DNA of 39,627 nt from Gammaproteobacteria bacterium (GCA_022340845.1 JAJDNG010000206.1:1-39627); one strand, 5' to 3'; shown: positions 19,236-27,762, counted from the first letter of the stretch. Numbers and translations are program-made. The notes: generated from the sequence alone by a model not told the origin.

Positions 19236-19284
19236 TAATTCATCGTGAATTACATTGACATGCCCCAATCAATGACGATATTTT
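19236..19284 (+). promoter_or_regulatory. Candidate promoter (TTGACA at 19255-19260, TATTTT at 19279-19284) with an adjacent 17-bp dyad TAATTCA-TCG-TGAATTA (19236-19252)
   Basis: Consensus -35, 18-bp spacer, weak -10; perfect 7-bp inverted repeat ending 2 bp before the -35; 82 bp upstream of the OmpA-family ORF. Confidence 0.45.
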
Positions 19285-19365
19285 TAACTGCGTTGCCTTA
19301 AGAGAAAACTGTATTTTTACTATATTTACTGTTATTTGCAAAATACCCTGTAAGGACTCACGTCT

Positions 19366-20883
19366 ATGTATAACCGGCTTACCCACATACTGCTATTTTT
19401 AATGCTCATAACCTTGGGCGCATGCTCGACCACCATGCGACTTTCCTTGGAAGAACTTCGAGTCCAATATCCGGAATTGGCGAAGCTGGAGCAACGCTTG
19501 GATGAAGCCAAAACCAAAGGGAAAGATTTGCTTGCCCCCGAAAGTTATCAAACCGCCCTGGATGCGTATATCAGTGGTTTTACCGCAGCCCAGGAAAACC
19601 AACGGGAAATCGCCTTACAGTATGCAAGAGAAGGCATGGCGGCCCTCGATACCGCCTTGCAAACCGCACAAACCAGTGAAAAAATTCTTTCCGAAGTGCT
19701 CTCAGCACGCAGCAGGGCCCGTAAAGCCGGCGCAGAAAGTTTCTACGCGCAACAGATGCAGGAACTGGACAAAGAACTCACTAAAATCGGTCACTTAATT
19801 GATAATAACCAGATAGAAAAAGCCAAAGAACGGCGGCCCGAATTGCAGAAAGCCTATCTGGATCTTGAGTTGCAGGCACTCAAACAGAGCACGATTGAAT
19901 CCGCCCAAAAGGCCATTGCCAACGCCATTGCCAATGATGCTTCTAAACTTGCCCCAAAAACCATCGCTAATGCGCAAGAAGAATTAACCTTGGCACAGTC
20001 GGTTTTGGAAGTCGACCGCACCAACCGGGACAAAGCCAATGCGCACGCCACCCGTGCCACCATACTGGCTAACCGCAGCATGCACATCGCCGAAGTGGTA
20101 AAAGAATTCAGGCGCCGCGACTATTCCGGTGAGGATATTGTGCTCGCCTACCAGAATGAACTGAGTAAACTGGGGCAAGCAATGGACGAGGAGTTGTTAT
20201 TTGACAAACCCAATGAGCAAACCTTGCAAGATATGCGCAACAGTATCAGCTCGCTGTACGAATCCAATTCCGACAACAAGCGCCGTGCCCTTGAGTTGGA
20301 GGCCGAACTGAGCCAATTAAACGAAGCTCATCAGCAAGAGCTGATTAGCTTGCGGCAACAACACGCTCAAGACATGGCTCAATTGGAAAGCCAATACACA
20401 GGCAAAATTTCCATGCTGGGTAAAACTCAGGAACATCTGGAAAGAATGCACGAAGAACAACGTGCGCGCTTCGAACGAGTCCAGGCGCTTTTCAGTGATC
20501 GAGAAGCAAACGTCTACCGGCAAAAAAACAACGTCCTTATTTCGGTACACGGATTCAAATTTCCAGTTGGCAGTGCTGAAATTCGCCCTGAGAATTTTGC
20601 TCTGATGAATAAAATCGTCAAAGCCATTGGTGAATTCAAATCATCCAAAATCATGGTCTCCGGTCACACCGACTCCACCGGCAGCGCCGATATGAATAAA
20701 ATCCTGTCCGATCAAAGAGCGAAAAACGTGGCAAAATTTTTCACTGAAGTCGGTGGTATTGACGGAAATCGCATTCAGGCCAAAGGCTTCGGACAGGAAA
20801 AACCCGTGGCCAGCAATGCTAGCGCTGAAGGCCGGGCGCTCAACCGGCGAGTGGAAATCCTAATCGTCAACGACGGCCGCTAG
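19366..20883 (+). CDS. OmpA-family lipoprotein with N-terminal DUF4398-like helical region
   Basis: Lipobox LGACSTT; coiled-coil middle; C-terminal OmpA peptidoglycan-binding domain (KIMVSGHTDSTGSADMNKILSDQRAKNVAKFF...RRVEILI). Confidence 0.9.
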   Translation: MYNRLTHILLFLMLITLGACSTTMRLSLEELRVQYPELAKLEQRLDEAKTKGKDLLAPESYQTALDAYISGFTAAQENQREIALQYAREGMAALDTALQTAQTSEKILSEVLSARSRARKAGAESFYAQQMQELDKELTKIGHLIDNNQIEKAKERRPELQKAYLDLELQALKQSTIESAQKAIANAIANDASKLAPKTIANAQEELTLAQSVLEVDRTNRDKANAHATRATILANRSMHIAEVVKEFRRRDYSGEDIVLAYQNELSKLGQAMDEELLFDKPNEQTLQDMRNSISSLYESNSDNKRRALELEAELSQLNEAHQQELISLRQQHAQDMAQLESQYTGKISMLGKTQEHLERMHEEQRARFERVQALFSDREANVYRQKNNVLISVHGFKFPVGSAEIRPENFALMNKIVKAIGEFKSSKIMVSGHTDSTGSADMNKILSDQRAKNVAKFFTEVGGIDGNRIQAKGFGQEKPVASNASAEGRALNRRVEILIVNDGR

Positions 20884-21224
20884 AGAATTTGTTCAGACCG
20901 CTGCCACTACCGCTCGCCACGGCAGACAAAGTCGGGTTAGAACAGTCAACCACCCGAAGCAAAAACGATAACCTATTGTTTTCATAGCTATTTACCCTTC
21001 TAAATCCACATTAAACCACTCGGCTATCCACGTTTTCAACGGCAAAAATAGTTGATTTCAGCCAGTTTCTGGGCCATTCTGAAACAGTGGGTTCGAGCAG
21101 CACGAGTGGCCAAACCCATTTTTCACACGACCAGTAATCCAATAGACCACTCCCGGAAAGCTGGACGCGACACCCGGTTCGTGTATGAGCATAAAATATA
21201 AATGATTTTGTCCGATACAACGCT

Positions 21225-21268
21225 AAGTGAAGCCCAAGTGACGCCCAAGTACCACCTAAGTAAAGCCG
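21225..21268. repeat. 4 x 11-bp tandem direct repeat upstream of the GGDEF-EAL gene
   Basis: AAGTGAAGCCC / AAGTGACGCCC / AAGTACCACCT / AAGTAAAGCCG. Confidence 0.75.
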
Positions 21269-21410
21269 AAACACCGCGGCCTCGCTTTTTCATTCACACT
21301 GGCAATCGCGCTTGAACGTCTGTTGTTCCAAAGCTATCCACATTGCACTGAATATTGTGAATCCAAAACCGTAACCATCGTAACCCTTAATTAATTCAAC
21401 TTACCGTATC

Positions 21411-24059
21411 GTGAATTCTCGCAAGCTGCATTACCCGAACCTCATTGACATGTTGAGTAATCCGCCTCACAACAAGCAGGATATCAAAATCTTAAGTGAG
21501 AATTACCAACGCTTGCTCGAAGATTATCACGTGCAGGGTCAGATACTGGATGTATCAAATCGTATTTTGCGCAGTGGCAGCACATCCAATACCTTGGAAG
21601 AGGCTTTTAAAGCTGTCATCGACATCTGTCAGTCCGCATTTGGCGCCGACACTTCGGTGATCGAACTTTATGATGAACCCAGGAACATGCTGGTGGGAGT
21701 GGCGACTGACTACGGCCCCTATAAGCCGGAAGGCTATTTTGACCTGCCGCTGGACGAACAATCCCTCTCCGGTATGGCTTTTAAAGCCGGGCAAACGGTG
21801 GCTATCGACGATGTCGTCAATGACCCCCGGGTGAGCCAGCGCATCCGGCGTATTTTTTCCGCGCGCTCCGGAATTGCTGCGCCCCTGATCGTAGATGATA
21901 AGGCCATTGGGGTATTGTTAACCATGATGAACGAACGCCAGCATACCTTTAGCGCGCGTGACATCAATCTAATGGAAGGACTGGCAGCGGAGGCAGCACT
22001 CGCTGTACACACCCAGATGCTGCACAAACAGCGTATTCAGGCCGAACATCGCTTTCAGCGCTTGGTGGAAAACGCTCCCTCGGCCATTTTACTGATCGAT
22101 CAAACCTGCACAATACAGGAAGCCAACCACCGGGCAATCGAGGTCTTCGAAGACCCCGACCTCGTAGGCAGACAAATTGAGCAATACTTTTCCCAGCACG
22201 ACCTCGATGGTGTATTAAAACGCTTCAGAAATCTGAAATTGGACAAGTCGGTGACATTGGAAGCCACCATCGTGAATAAACACAACCAACCCACCGATGT
22301 CGCGATCAGTGCCAACCTGTTGTCCATTGCCGGCCAACCGGTTATCCAGGCATTTTTCCTCGATATTACCCAGCGCAAACTGACCGAAGCGGCGTTGTAC
22401 GAAGAAAAAGAACGGGCGCAAATCACCTTAAGTTCCATCGCTGACGGCGTGGTGGTTACCGACCAACACGGAACAATCACCTCCATAAACCCCAAAGCCG
22501 AGGTTTTAACCGGCTGGAATTCGAGGGACGCCTGTGGACTGGCCGCGCCATTGGTATTGAACATCAGTGACGAAGAAACCCATCTGCCCTTATCCGGCAT
22601 CATCGATAAATGCCTGCACAAAGGCCAACCGGTGGACCTGGCAGGTTCCGCTATCCTCACCCGGCGCAACGGCGGTAGCAGTGCCGTGGAACTGTCCATT
22701 GCACCCATGCGCGACCGCAACGGTAACGCCAGTGGCGCAGTCATTGTCATACATGACGTCAGCGAAGCGCGTAAAATGGCTGAAGAAATGCAGTTTCTTG
22801 CCACTCACGATACGCTCACCGGGTTGGTCAATCGCGGCGAGTTTGAACGCCGCTTGATCGAGGTCATCCATGCCGCCCATACAGCAGAGAACCATTACGC
22901 ATTGTGCTTTCTGGATCTGGATCGCTTTAAAGTCGTCAATGACACCGCCGGGCACGTTGCGGGTGACGAACTGCTGATCCAGTTGACCTCTTTGTTAAAA
23001 TCCAAAGTACGCAACAGTGACACATTAGCTCGGCTGGGCGGCGATGAGTTTGCCATATTGCTGCACAATTGCCCTTTGGACAAAGCCAGTGCTATTGCGG
23101 AAACCGTGCGGCGACTGGTCAAGGAATTCCGTTTCGTATGGGAAGGGAAAAGTTTCGAAATCGGCGTCTCTATAGGAGTCATCGCCATCACGCCTCAGAT
23201 CGGCGAACTTAAAGAAATACTCAGTGCGGTTGACACGGCCTGTTATCTGGCTAAAGAGCAAGGCCGCAATCGAATTCACATATTCAAACCCGGTGATGAA
23301 GAAATCGCCCGCCGTCACGGTGAAATGGAATTAACTCATCGCATTCGCCAGGCCTTAAAAGAAGACCGCTTCAGCTTATGGCAGCAACCCCTGGAACCAT
23401 TAAAGGACGAGTTGCAGCACATTCAAGCCAGTGAAATTTTTGTACGCATGCATGATGGGGATGAAATCATTTATCCCAGCGTTTTCATCCCCGCCGCAGA
23501 GCGCTACCAGCTGATGCCCGATATCGACCGCTGGGTGATTAATGCCGTGTTTGATGCTATACGCCAGGGTCGGTTGTTAACCGGCGAACAAACCTATTGT
23601 TTTATCAATCTTTCCGGGCAGTCATTGGGGGACAACGAGTTGCTGCAAATGATTATGACGCAGCTCGATAGCATTTCCGCAGCACCTGAGCGGATTTGCT
23701 TCGAAATCACGGAAACCGCGGCCATCGCCAATTTGGCCAACGCGATTAATTTTGTCACTGTGCTGCAAAGCCGCGGCTGTTGTTTCGCCTTAGACGATTT
23801 TGGCAGCGGTCTCAGTTCTTTCGCGTATTTGAAAAGCCTGCCCGTGGACTTTATTAAAATAGACGGCCATTTTATACGCGACATGGTGCATAACCCCGTT
23901 GACCGCACCATGGTCGAGGCCATCGGCAAAATAGGTCATGTCATGGGTATTCAGACTATCGGCGAGTTTGTCGAAGACCATGCCGTGCGTGATGCCCTGA
24001 AACAAGCCGGTGTGGATTACGCCCAAGGCAACGGTATCGCCAGGCCCAAGCCGCTTTGA
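21411..24059 (+). CDS. GAF-PAS-PAS-GGDEF-EAL cyclic-di-GMP turnover protein
   Basis: GAF-like N-terminus, two PAS domains, RNSDTLARLGGDEF (I-site plus active GGDEF), EAL domain with SEIFVR, FINLSGQSL, FEITET, LDDFGSG, FIKIDG, QGNGIA. GTG start at 21411. Confidence 0.93.
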   Translation: MNSRKLHYPNLIDMLSNPPHNKQDIKILSENYQRLLEDYHVQGQILDVSNRILRSGSTSNTLEEAFKAVIDICQSAFGADTSVIELYDEPRNMLVGVATDYGPYKPEGYFDLPLDEQSLSGMAFKAGQTVAIDDVVNDPRVSQRIRRIFSARSGIAAPLIVDDKAIGVLLTMMNERQHTFSARDINLMEGLAAEAALAVHTQMLHKQRIQAEHRFQRLVENAPSAILLIDQTCTIQEANHRAIEVFEDPDLVGRQIEQYFSQHDLDGVLKRFRNLKLDKSVTLEATIVNKHNQPTDVAISANLLSIAGQPVIQAFFLDITQRKLTEAALYEEKERAQITLSSIADGVVVTDQHGTITSINPKAEVLTGWNSRDACGLAAPLVLNISDEETHLPLSGIIDKCLHKGQPVDLAGSAILTRRNGGSSAVELSIAPMRDRNGNASGAVIVIHDVSEARKMAEEMQFLATHDTLTGLVNRGEFERRLIEVIHAAHTAENHYALCFLDLDRFKVVNDTAGHVAGDELLIQLTSLLKSKVRNSDTLARLGGDEFAILLHNCPLDKASAIAETVRRLVKEFRFVWEGKSFEIGVSIGVIAITPQIGELKEILSAVDTACYLAKEQGRNRIHIFKPGDEEIARRHGEMELTHRIRQALKEDRFSLWQQPLEPLKDELQHIQASEIFVRMHDGDEIIYPSVFIPAAERYQLMPDIDRWVINAVFDAIRQGRLLTGEQTYCFINLSGQSLGDNELLQMIMTQLDSISAAPERICFEITETAAIANLANAINFVTVLQSRGCCFALDDFGSGLSSFAYLKSLPVDFIKIDGHFIRDMVHNPVDRTMVEAIGKIGHVMGIQTIGEFVEDHAVRDALKQAGVDYAQGNGIARPKPL

Positions 24060-24062
24060 TTA

Positions 24063-24929
24063 TCACCAGTAATAACTCAGCGCAAGCGTACCGTATACAA
24101 AGTCGGGATAGTCTTGTTCAGCGGATTGCGTGCCTAATGATAACCCCAGACTAAACTGCTCGAAGACATCGACTTCCACTGTCGCGCCATAACTGTAAGC
24201 GTTGCTTTGATCGATGGCGGACACACTGTGTATCCAAAAGCCACTCAGGTTTCCCCAGTCCAAATATACACTCCCGCCCAGTCGATAAACATGATCGGCA
24301 AAACCGACGGAGTTCAGCAACTTCAAGCGGGCCAAATCGTTCGGTAAAGCGACTTCCGCCACTCGCAACAGTAACTCGGAATAATAGTGTTTGCTGTAAT
24401 CAGCGTATAAATAAAGATTTTCCAGCGCCTCGGCGCCAATGTTCACAGTGAATCCCTCACTGCTGAATTCCCTAAACAACAAATTGGCCCGATTGAAATT
24501 AAACTGCCTTATCTGCGGCTTAATGGATACGTTCACTTTTTCGAATTCGTAACCTATAGAGCCTCTCAAAGTTTTGACTTCTATATTTTCCTGATCGTCC
24601 CAATATTCGAATTCAACGCCCAATGGAATTTTCGCGTCCAAATCCGACTCCACACCCACTAAAGCGGAAAACGGTTCTATGGTTTGATCGGATTCGCTGG
24701 ACTTTATATACAATTGGCCCAGAGAAAGAACCAATCTGCGTTTATTCGGCAGCGCAAGGCTGGCATCCAAATAATAATCGCTGCCATCGTCACTGTCGCC
24801 GGTGCCCGATACCGTCACCACCGAAATTGAATCGGCGACCGGGTCCGAATCGGCGGTCGCCGATAACGCAAAAAAGGCCGCCCACAGGATGGCGGCCGAA
24901 TGGATTGCAAACGCTGGACTTCGATTCAT
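24063..24929 (-). CDS. Putative outer-membrane beta-barrel protein, unknown function
   Basis: Signal peptide MNRSPAFAIHSAAILWAAFFALSATADSD; alternating amphipathic strands; C-terminal ...YGTLALSYYW with terminal aromatic. Confidence 0.7.
   Translation of the reverse strand: MNRSPAFAIHSAAILWAAFFALSATADSDPVADSISVVTVSGTGDSDDGSDYYLDASLALPNKRRLVLSLGQLYIKSSESDQTIEPFSALVGVESDLDAKIPLGVEFEYWDDQENIEVKTLRGSIGYEFEKVNVSIKPQIRQFNFNRANLLFREFSSEGFTVNIGAEALENLYLYADYSKHYYSELLLRVAEVALPNDLARLKLLNSVGFADHVYRLGGSVYLDWGNLSGFWIHSVSAIDQSNAYSYGATVEVDVFEQFSLGLSLGTQSAEQDYPDFVYGTLALSYYW
24870..24897 (-). terminator. Intrinsic-terminator-like hairpin inside the barrel-protein signal-peptide codons
   Basis: Minus strand reads GGCCGCC-ATCCTGTG-GGCGGCC-TTTTTT: 7-bp all-G/C stem, 8-nt loop, T6. 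Confidence 0.7.
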
Positions 24930-24939
24930 ACGCTTTGGG

Positions 24940-25488
24940 TTAACGTGCCTGGCGGCGGCGTTGCAAGGCTCGCTTTTGTTGCGGGCTGAGATTTTTATAT
25001 CGTTGGCGGATTCTTTGTTTGGCCTTGTGCTTTTGCTCGGGGGTCATGTTGTTCCACCTCTCACGCAACTGTTGTTTTTTATCCGGCGACAAATCTTTGT
25101 ACCATTGATATCGCTTGCGAATCCTGGCTTGTTCCTCCGGGGAAAGTGATTTGAATTCCTGAAACTTATTACGCAATAATTGTTTCTTGTCCTCGGGCAG
25201 ATTCTTCCAGGTGGAAAAACGCTGTTTCATTGTGTCACGCTGTTGCGGCGTAGCCTGAAGCCAACGTTCGGCCCCGGCGAGCAAACGTTTTTTTCGTTCC
25301 TCGGGAAAAGTGCCCCATTGGGACTCAAAGCGCTGCAGCACTTGTTGCTGTTCTGGCGTCAGCGTATTCCACTGCATCGGTGGCTCCTCGGCAAATCCCA
25401 CTGCCGGTAACATTGGCAACGTCGCTAACAAAAACACGAGCAAGAGCAACCGCGATGCCAGGAAAGATTTTAATAACCGCTTACTCAT
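24940..25488 (-). CDS. DUF3106-domain exported basic protein
   Basis: Start at 25488 (MSKRLLKSFLASRLLLLVFLLATLPMLPAVGFAEE signal peptide); repeating units LSPEEQARIRKRYQWYKDLSPDKKQQLRERWNNMTPEQKHKAKQRIRQRYKNLSPQQKRALQRRR. Confidence 0.88.
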   Translation of the reverse strand: MSKRLLKSFLASRLLLLVFLLATLPMLPAVGFAEEPPMQWNTLTPEQQQVLQRFESQWGTFPEERKKRLLAGAERWLQATPQQRDTMKQRFSTWKNLPEDKKQLLRNKFQEFKSLSPEEQARIRKRYQWYKDLSPDKKQQLRERWNNMTPEQKHKAKQRIRQRYKNLSPQQKRALQRRRQAR

Positions 25489-25750
25489 GGGATTGATCCT
25501 CATCATTACGCTGTTTTTCACGCTGATTTTCACGTTGTTGTTCATTCGGCTGTTCATTCTGCTCCATGTCCAATAAATCCAGTGGGTCGATCCACTCGCC
25601 ATCCTCGGTTTGAAATTCGCCCAGGAATTCGAGCAACTCCATGCTGGGCGCTTCCACGGTATCCTCGTTAGCCGCGGCTGCGGTTGCGACCAACCAGGCG
25701 TTCAGTAAGACAATAGTTGCAAACTGCTGAAATGGTTTAACCCACATCAC
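25481..25750 (-). CDS. Small acidic exported hypothetical protein
   Basis: Signal-like N-terminus MMWVKPFQQFATIVLLNAWLVATAAAANED, Asp/Glu/Gln-rich remainder; overlaps both neighbouring genes, consistent with translational coupling. Confidence 0.7.
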   Translation of the reverse strand: MMWVKPFQQFATIVLLNAWLVATAAAANEDTVEAPSMELLEFLGEFQTEDGEWIDPLDLLDMEQNEQPNEQQRENQREKQRNDEDQSHE

Positions 25751-26117
25751 CGTGCTCTTCCGCCAGCCATTGATAAAAATCCAGCTCTTCGTACAGTTCC
25801 AGGTCTTCCGGGGCCGTCAATAACGGCATATCTTCAACACTCGCTATGGGGGAGGATTCCTGGTTAGTTTGAATTTGATAAAAACTGACAGCGATCACTA
25901 ACGTGAGCGCCGCAATCCCACCAGCCGGTATAAGCCATCCTGGAGCTGTTTTTGAAGGCTTGTCGAGCGCTTCTGCGGCGGTTCGCACCGCAGCACGCCT
26001 GGCCTGCTGCAACCGTCGGCGCACATCATCATCCAAAGTAAACTTGTCATCCAATGTGGATTTGGCCGCGTTAAGCAGCTCTTCATCGGTCAACGGCGTG
26101 TTTTTGCTATCACTCAT
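25737..26117 (-). CDS. Putative anti-sigma factor (single TM)
   Basis: Directly downstream of and overlapping the ECF sigma gene; cytoplasmic N-terminus, one TM (GWLIPAGGIAALTLVIAVSFY), acidic C-terminus; resembles DUF3619-type proteins. Confidence 0.75.
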   Translation of the reverse strand: MSDSKNTPLTDEELLNAAKSTLDDKFTLDDDVRRRLQQARRAAVRTAAEALDKPSKTAPGWLIPAGGIAALTLVIAVSFYQIQTNQESSPIASVEDMPLLTAPEDLELYEELDFYQWLAEEHGDVG

Positions 26118-26680
26118 AAACGATGATCCTCAAGTTGATCCCGCAACGTTTTCATTGCGCGGGATAAATGGGTTTTTACACTGCCTGACGAACAATTCAT
26201 TGCCTCCGCAGTTTCCGCGACGCTCATCCCTTCCCAAATGCGCAACAAAAACGTTTGTTGCTGTCTTAGCGGGAGACGATGTAACGCTGCATCCAGTGCT
26301 TCCAACGTTCTTTCATTTATCAGTTTTAACGCCGGGTTATTATCAATCTCTGTCCGGAATTCTTCCAATTCCACAGTACCGGCGCATTTGTCCGGCGGGT
26401 CAATGCTCTTGCCGATGCCGGTTGCGCTCAGAAAAACCCGCCATGAATTACGGACTTTTTGCCGCCGGTGCCAGTCCATGATGGTATTTTGCAGTATGCG
26501 GTGAAACAGCGGACCCCACTCCTGAGGATCTTGCCCGGCGTATTTCTGGGCTAATTTCAACATGGCATCTTGTACCACATCCAGCGCATCGTCCCGGTTT
26601 CCGGTGGCAATAAGTGCCAGCCGGTACGCCCGCTGCTCCACATTCGTTAAAAACTGATCCAGTGCCTGCGGCGTACCCAG
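26114..26680 (-). CDS. ECF-type RNA polymerase sigma factor
   Basis: Region 2 (GNRDDALDVVQDAMLKLAQKY) and region 4 (LPLRQQQTFLLRIWEGMSVAETAEAMNCSSGSVKTHLSRAMKTLR). Frame stays open upstream of the GTG at 26641 to a TAG at 26690-26692; CTG at 26680 sits 6 nt after AGGAG. Confidence 0.9.
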   Translation of the reverse strand: MGTPQALDQFLTNVEQRAYRLALIATGNRDDALDVVQDAMLKLAQKYAGQDPQEWGPLFHRILQNTIMDWHRRQKVRNSWRVFLSATGIGKSIDPPDKCAGTVELEEFRTEIDNNPALKLINERTLEALDAALHRLPLRQQQTFLLRIWEGMSVAETAEAMNCSSGSVKTHLSRAMKTLRDQLEDHRL

Positions 26681-26903
26681 AATGGTCTCCTAAACAACAT
26701 TTTATGTTATTGTGATTAAATATCTTTCCGCCGAATCACGAGCCCTGCGCGCAACGTTAATTCGCTATTATCTTATATAACGCAGGCACAGCAAAAAGGT
26801 TGACAATTATTAACCAATTAACCGGTTCGGAATTCACCGGATTCCCTTTGTTACCTAGAGGCCTTAATATTAGCCGTAATCCAACAATTACGACCCAAAC
26901 ACT

Positions 26904-27749
26904 GTGATTTTTCAACGACTGACCAAATATGGCACCCAGGCCAACTCCCACGATTGGTTGAAAGCCATCGCTATACTATTGATGGTGGTGGATCACACCG
27001 GCGTGTATTTTTTCCCCGACGTCTATGGGTACCGATTCGTGGGTCGGTTCAGCTTCCCGGTATTTTTCTTTCTTATAGGTTACACATACAACGGCCTGCG
27101 TCAGGACACCCCGGCCGACAGCAGCGCCTGGAAAGACTATTATGCGAACCTCCCGGCTGCGGTGCAAAAATTTGTGGTTTTTTTCTGGGCGTTTAATATC
27201 AAGTCCGATTTAATGTTATGTTTATTGTTAATCACAGTTGCCAACTATGTATTAATCCAAGACGTTTTTCCGCTGAATATCCTGGCTACTGTCATAGTAT
27301 GCCGGGTGGCGCTTTACCTGATGGATAAATACCACATCTTGGAAAACTGGTTGCTGGCCAGTTGGTTGTTACTGACCCTATTGCATGTGCCGCTGGTTTT
27401 TGTCTTCGAATACGGCGGAGCCGCCATATTGATTTCCATGGCGGGGTATTTGATCAGACAAAACCGCCGGGGTGAAATTAAAGCCAAGACGTTTATCTTC
27501 TTAACCTACCTGATGTATTGTGCTTCACAAATGATATTTTTTCCGGCCACTTTCGACTATCTCGTCGCACTATACACCGGCATGGCGGCGCTGTTTGTGT
27601 TTCTGTCCGATTACAAATTGCAAAAAACCTACCTATTGCCAAATGTCACCGCCGTTAATTATGCCGTCATGTTTATTTCCCGTTATTCATTATATGTGTA
27701 CACCGCACATTTACTGGCGTTTAAAATTACCGCGAAATATTTTATTTGA
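26904..27749 (+). CDS. TraX-like integral membrane protein
   Basis: HDWLKAIAILLMVVDHTGVYFFPDVYGYRFVGRFSFPVFFFLIGY typical of the TraX family; multiple TM segments; GTG start. Confidence 0.8.
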   Translation: MIFQRLTKYGTQANSHDWLKAIAILLMVVDHTGVYFFPDVYGYRFVGRFSFPVFFFLIGYTYNGLRQDTPADSSAWKDYYANLPAAVQKFVVFFWAFNIKSDLMLCLLLITVANYVLIQDVFPLNILATVIVCRVALYLMDKYHILENWLLASWLLLTLLHVPLVFVFEYGGAAILISMAGYLIRQNRRGEIKAKTFIFLTYLMYCASQMIFFPATFDYLVALYTGMAALFVFLSDYKLQKTYLLPNVTAVNYAVMFISRYSLYVYTAHLLAFKITAKYFI

Positions 27750-27762
27750 TTGCTTTTGAATG

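Noticed and set aside
21011-21274. 87-aa minus-strand ORF in the intergenic region upstream of GGDEF-EAL
   Set aside because: Starts within the 11-bp DNA repeat, no RBS, no recognisable family; treated as non-coding.
21021-21344. Two GCTATCCACRTT sequences resembling DnaA boxes (CTATCCACA/G)
   Set aside because: Only partial matches to TTATNCACA, 310 bp apart, with no dnaA/dnaN genes or A/T-rich unwinding element; probably chance.
22100-22804. 234-aa minus-strand ORF
   Set aside because: Antisense to the clearly coding PAS/GGDEF region; Ser/Arg-rich shadow frame.
25903-26481. 192-aa plus-strand ORF
   Set aside because: Antisense to both sigma and anti-sigma genes, no family resemblance.
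26712-26739. GTGATT...AATCAC inverted repeat (16-bp spacer) upstream of the sigma gene
   Set aside because: Short 6-bp arms with long spacing; could be an operator but not distinguishable from chance.
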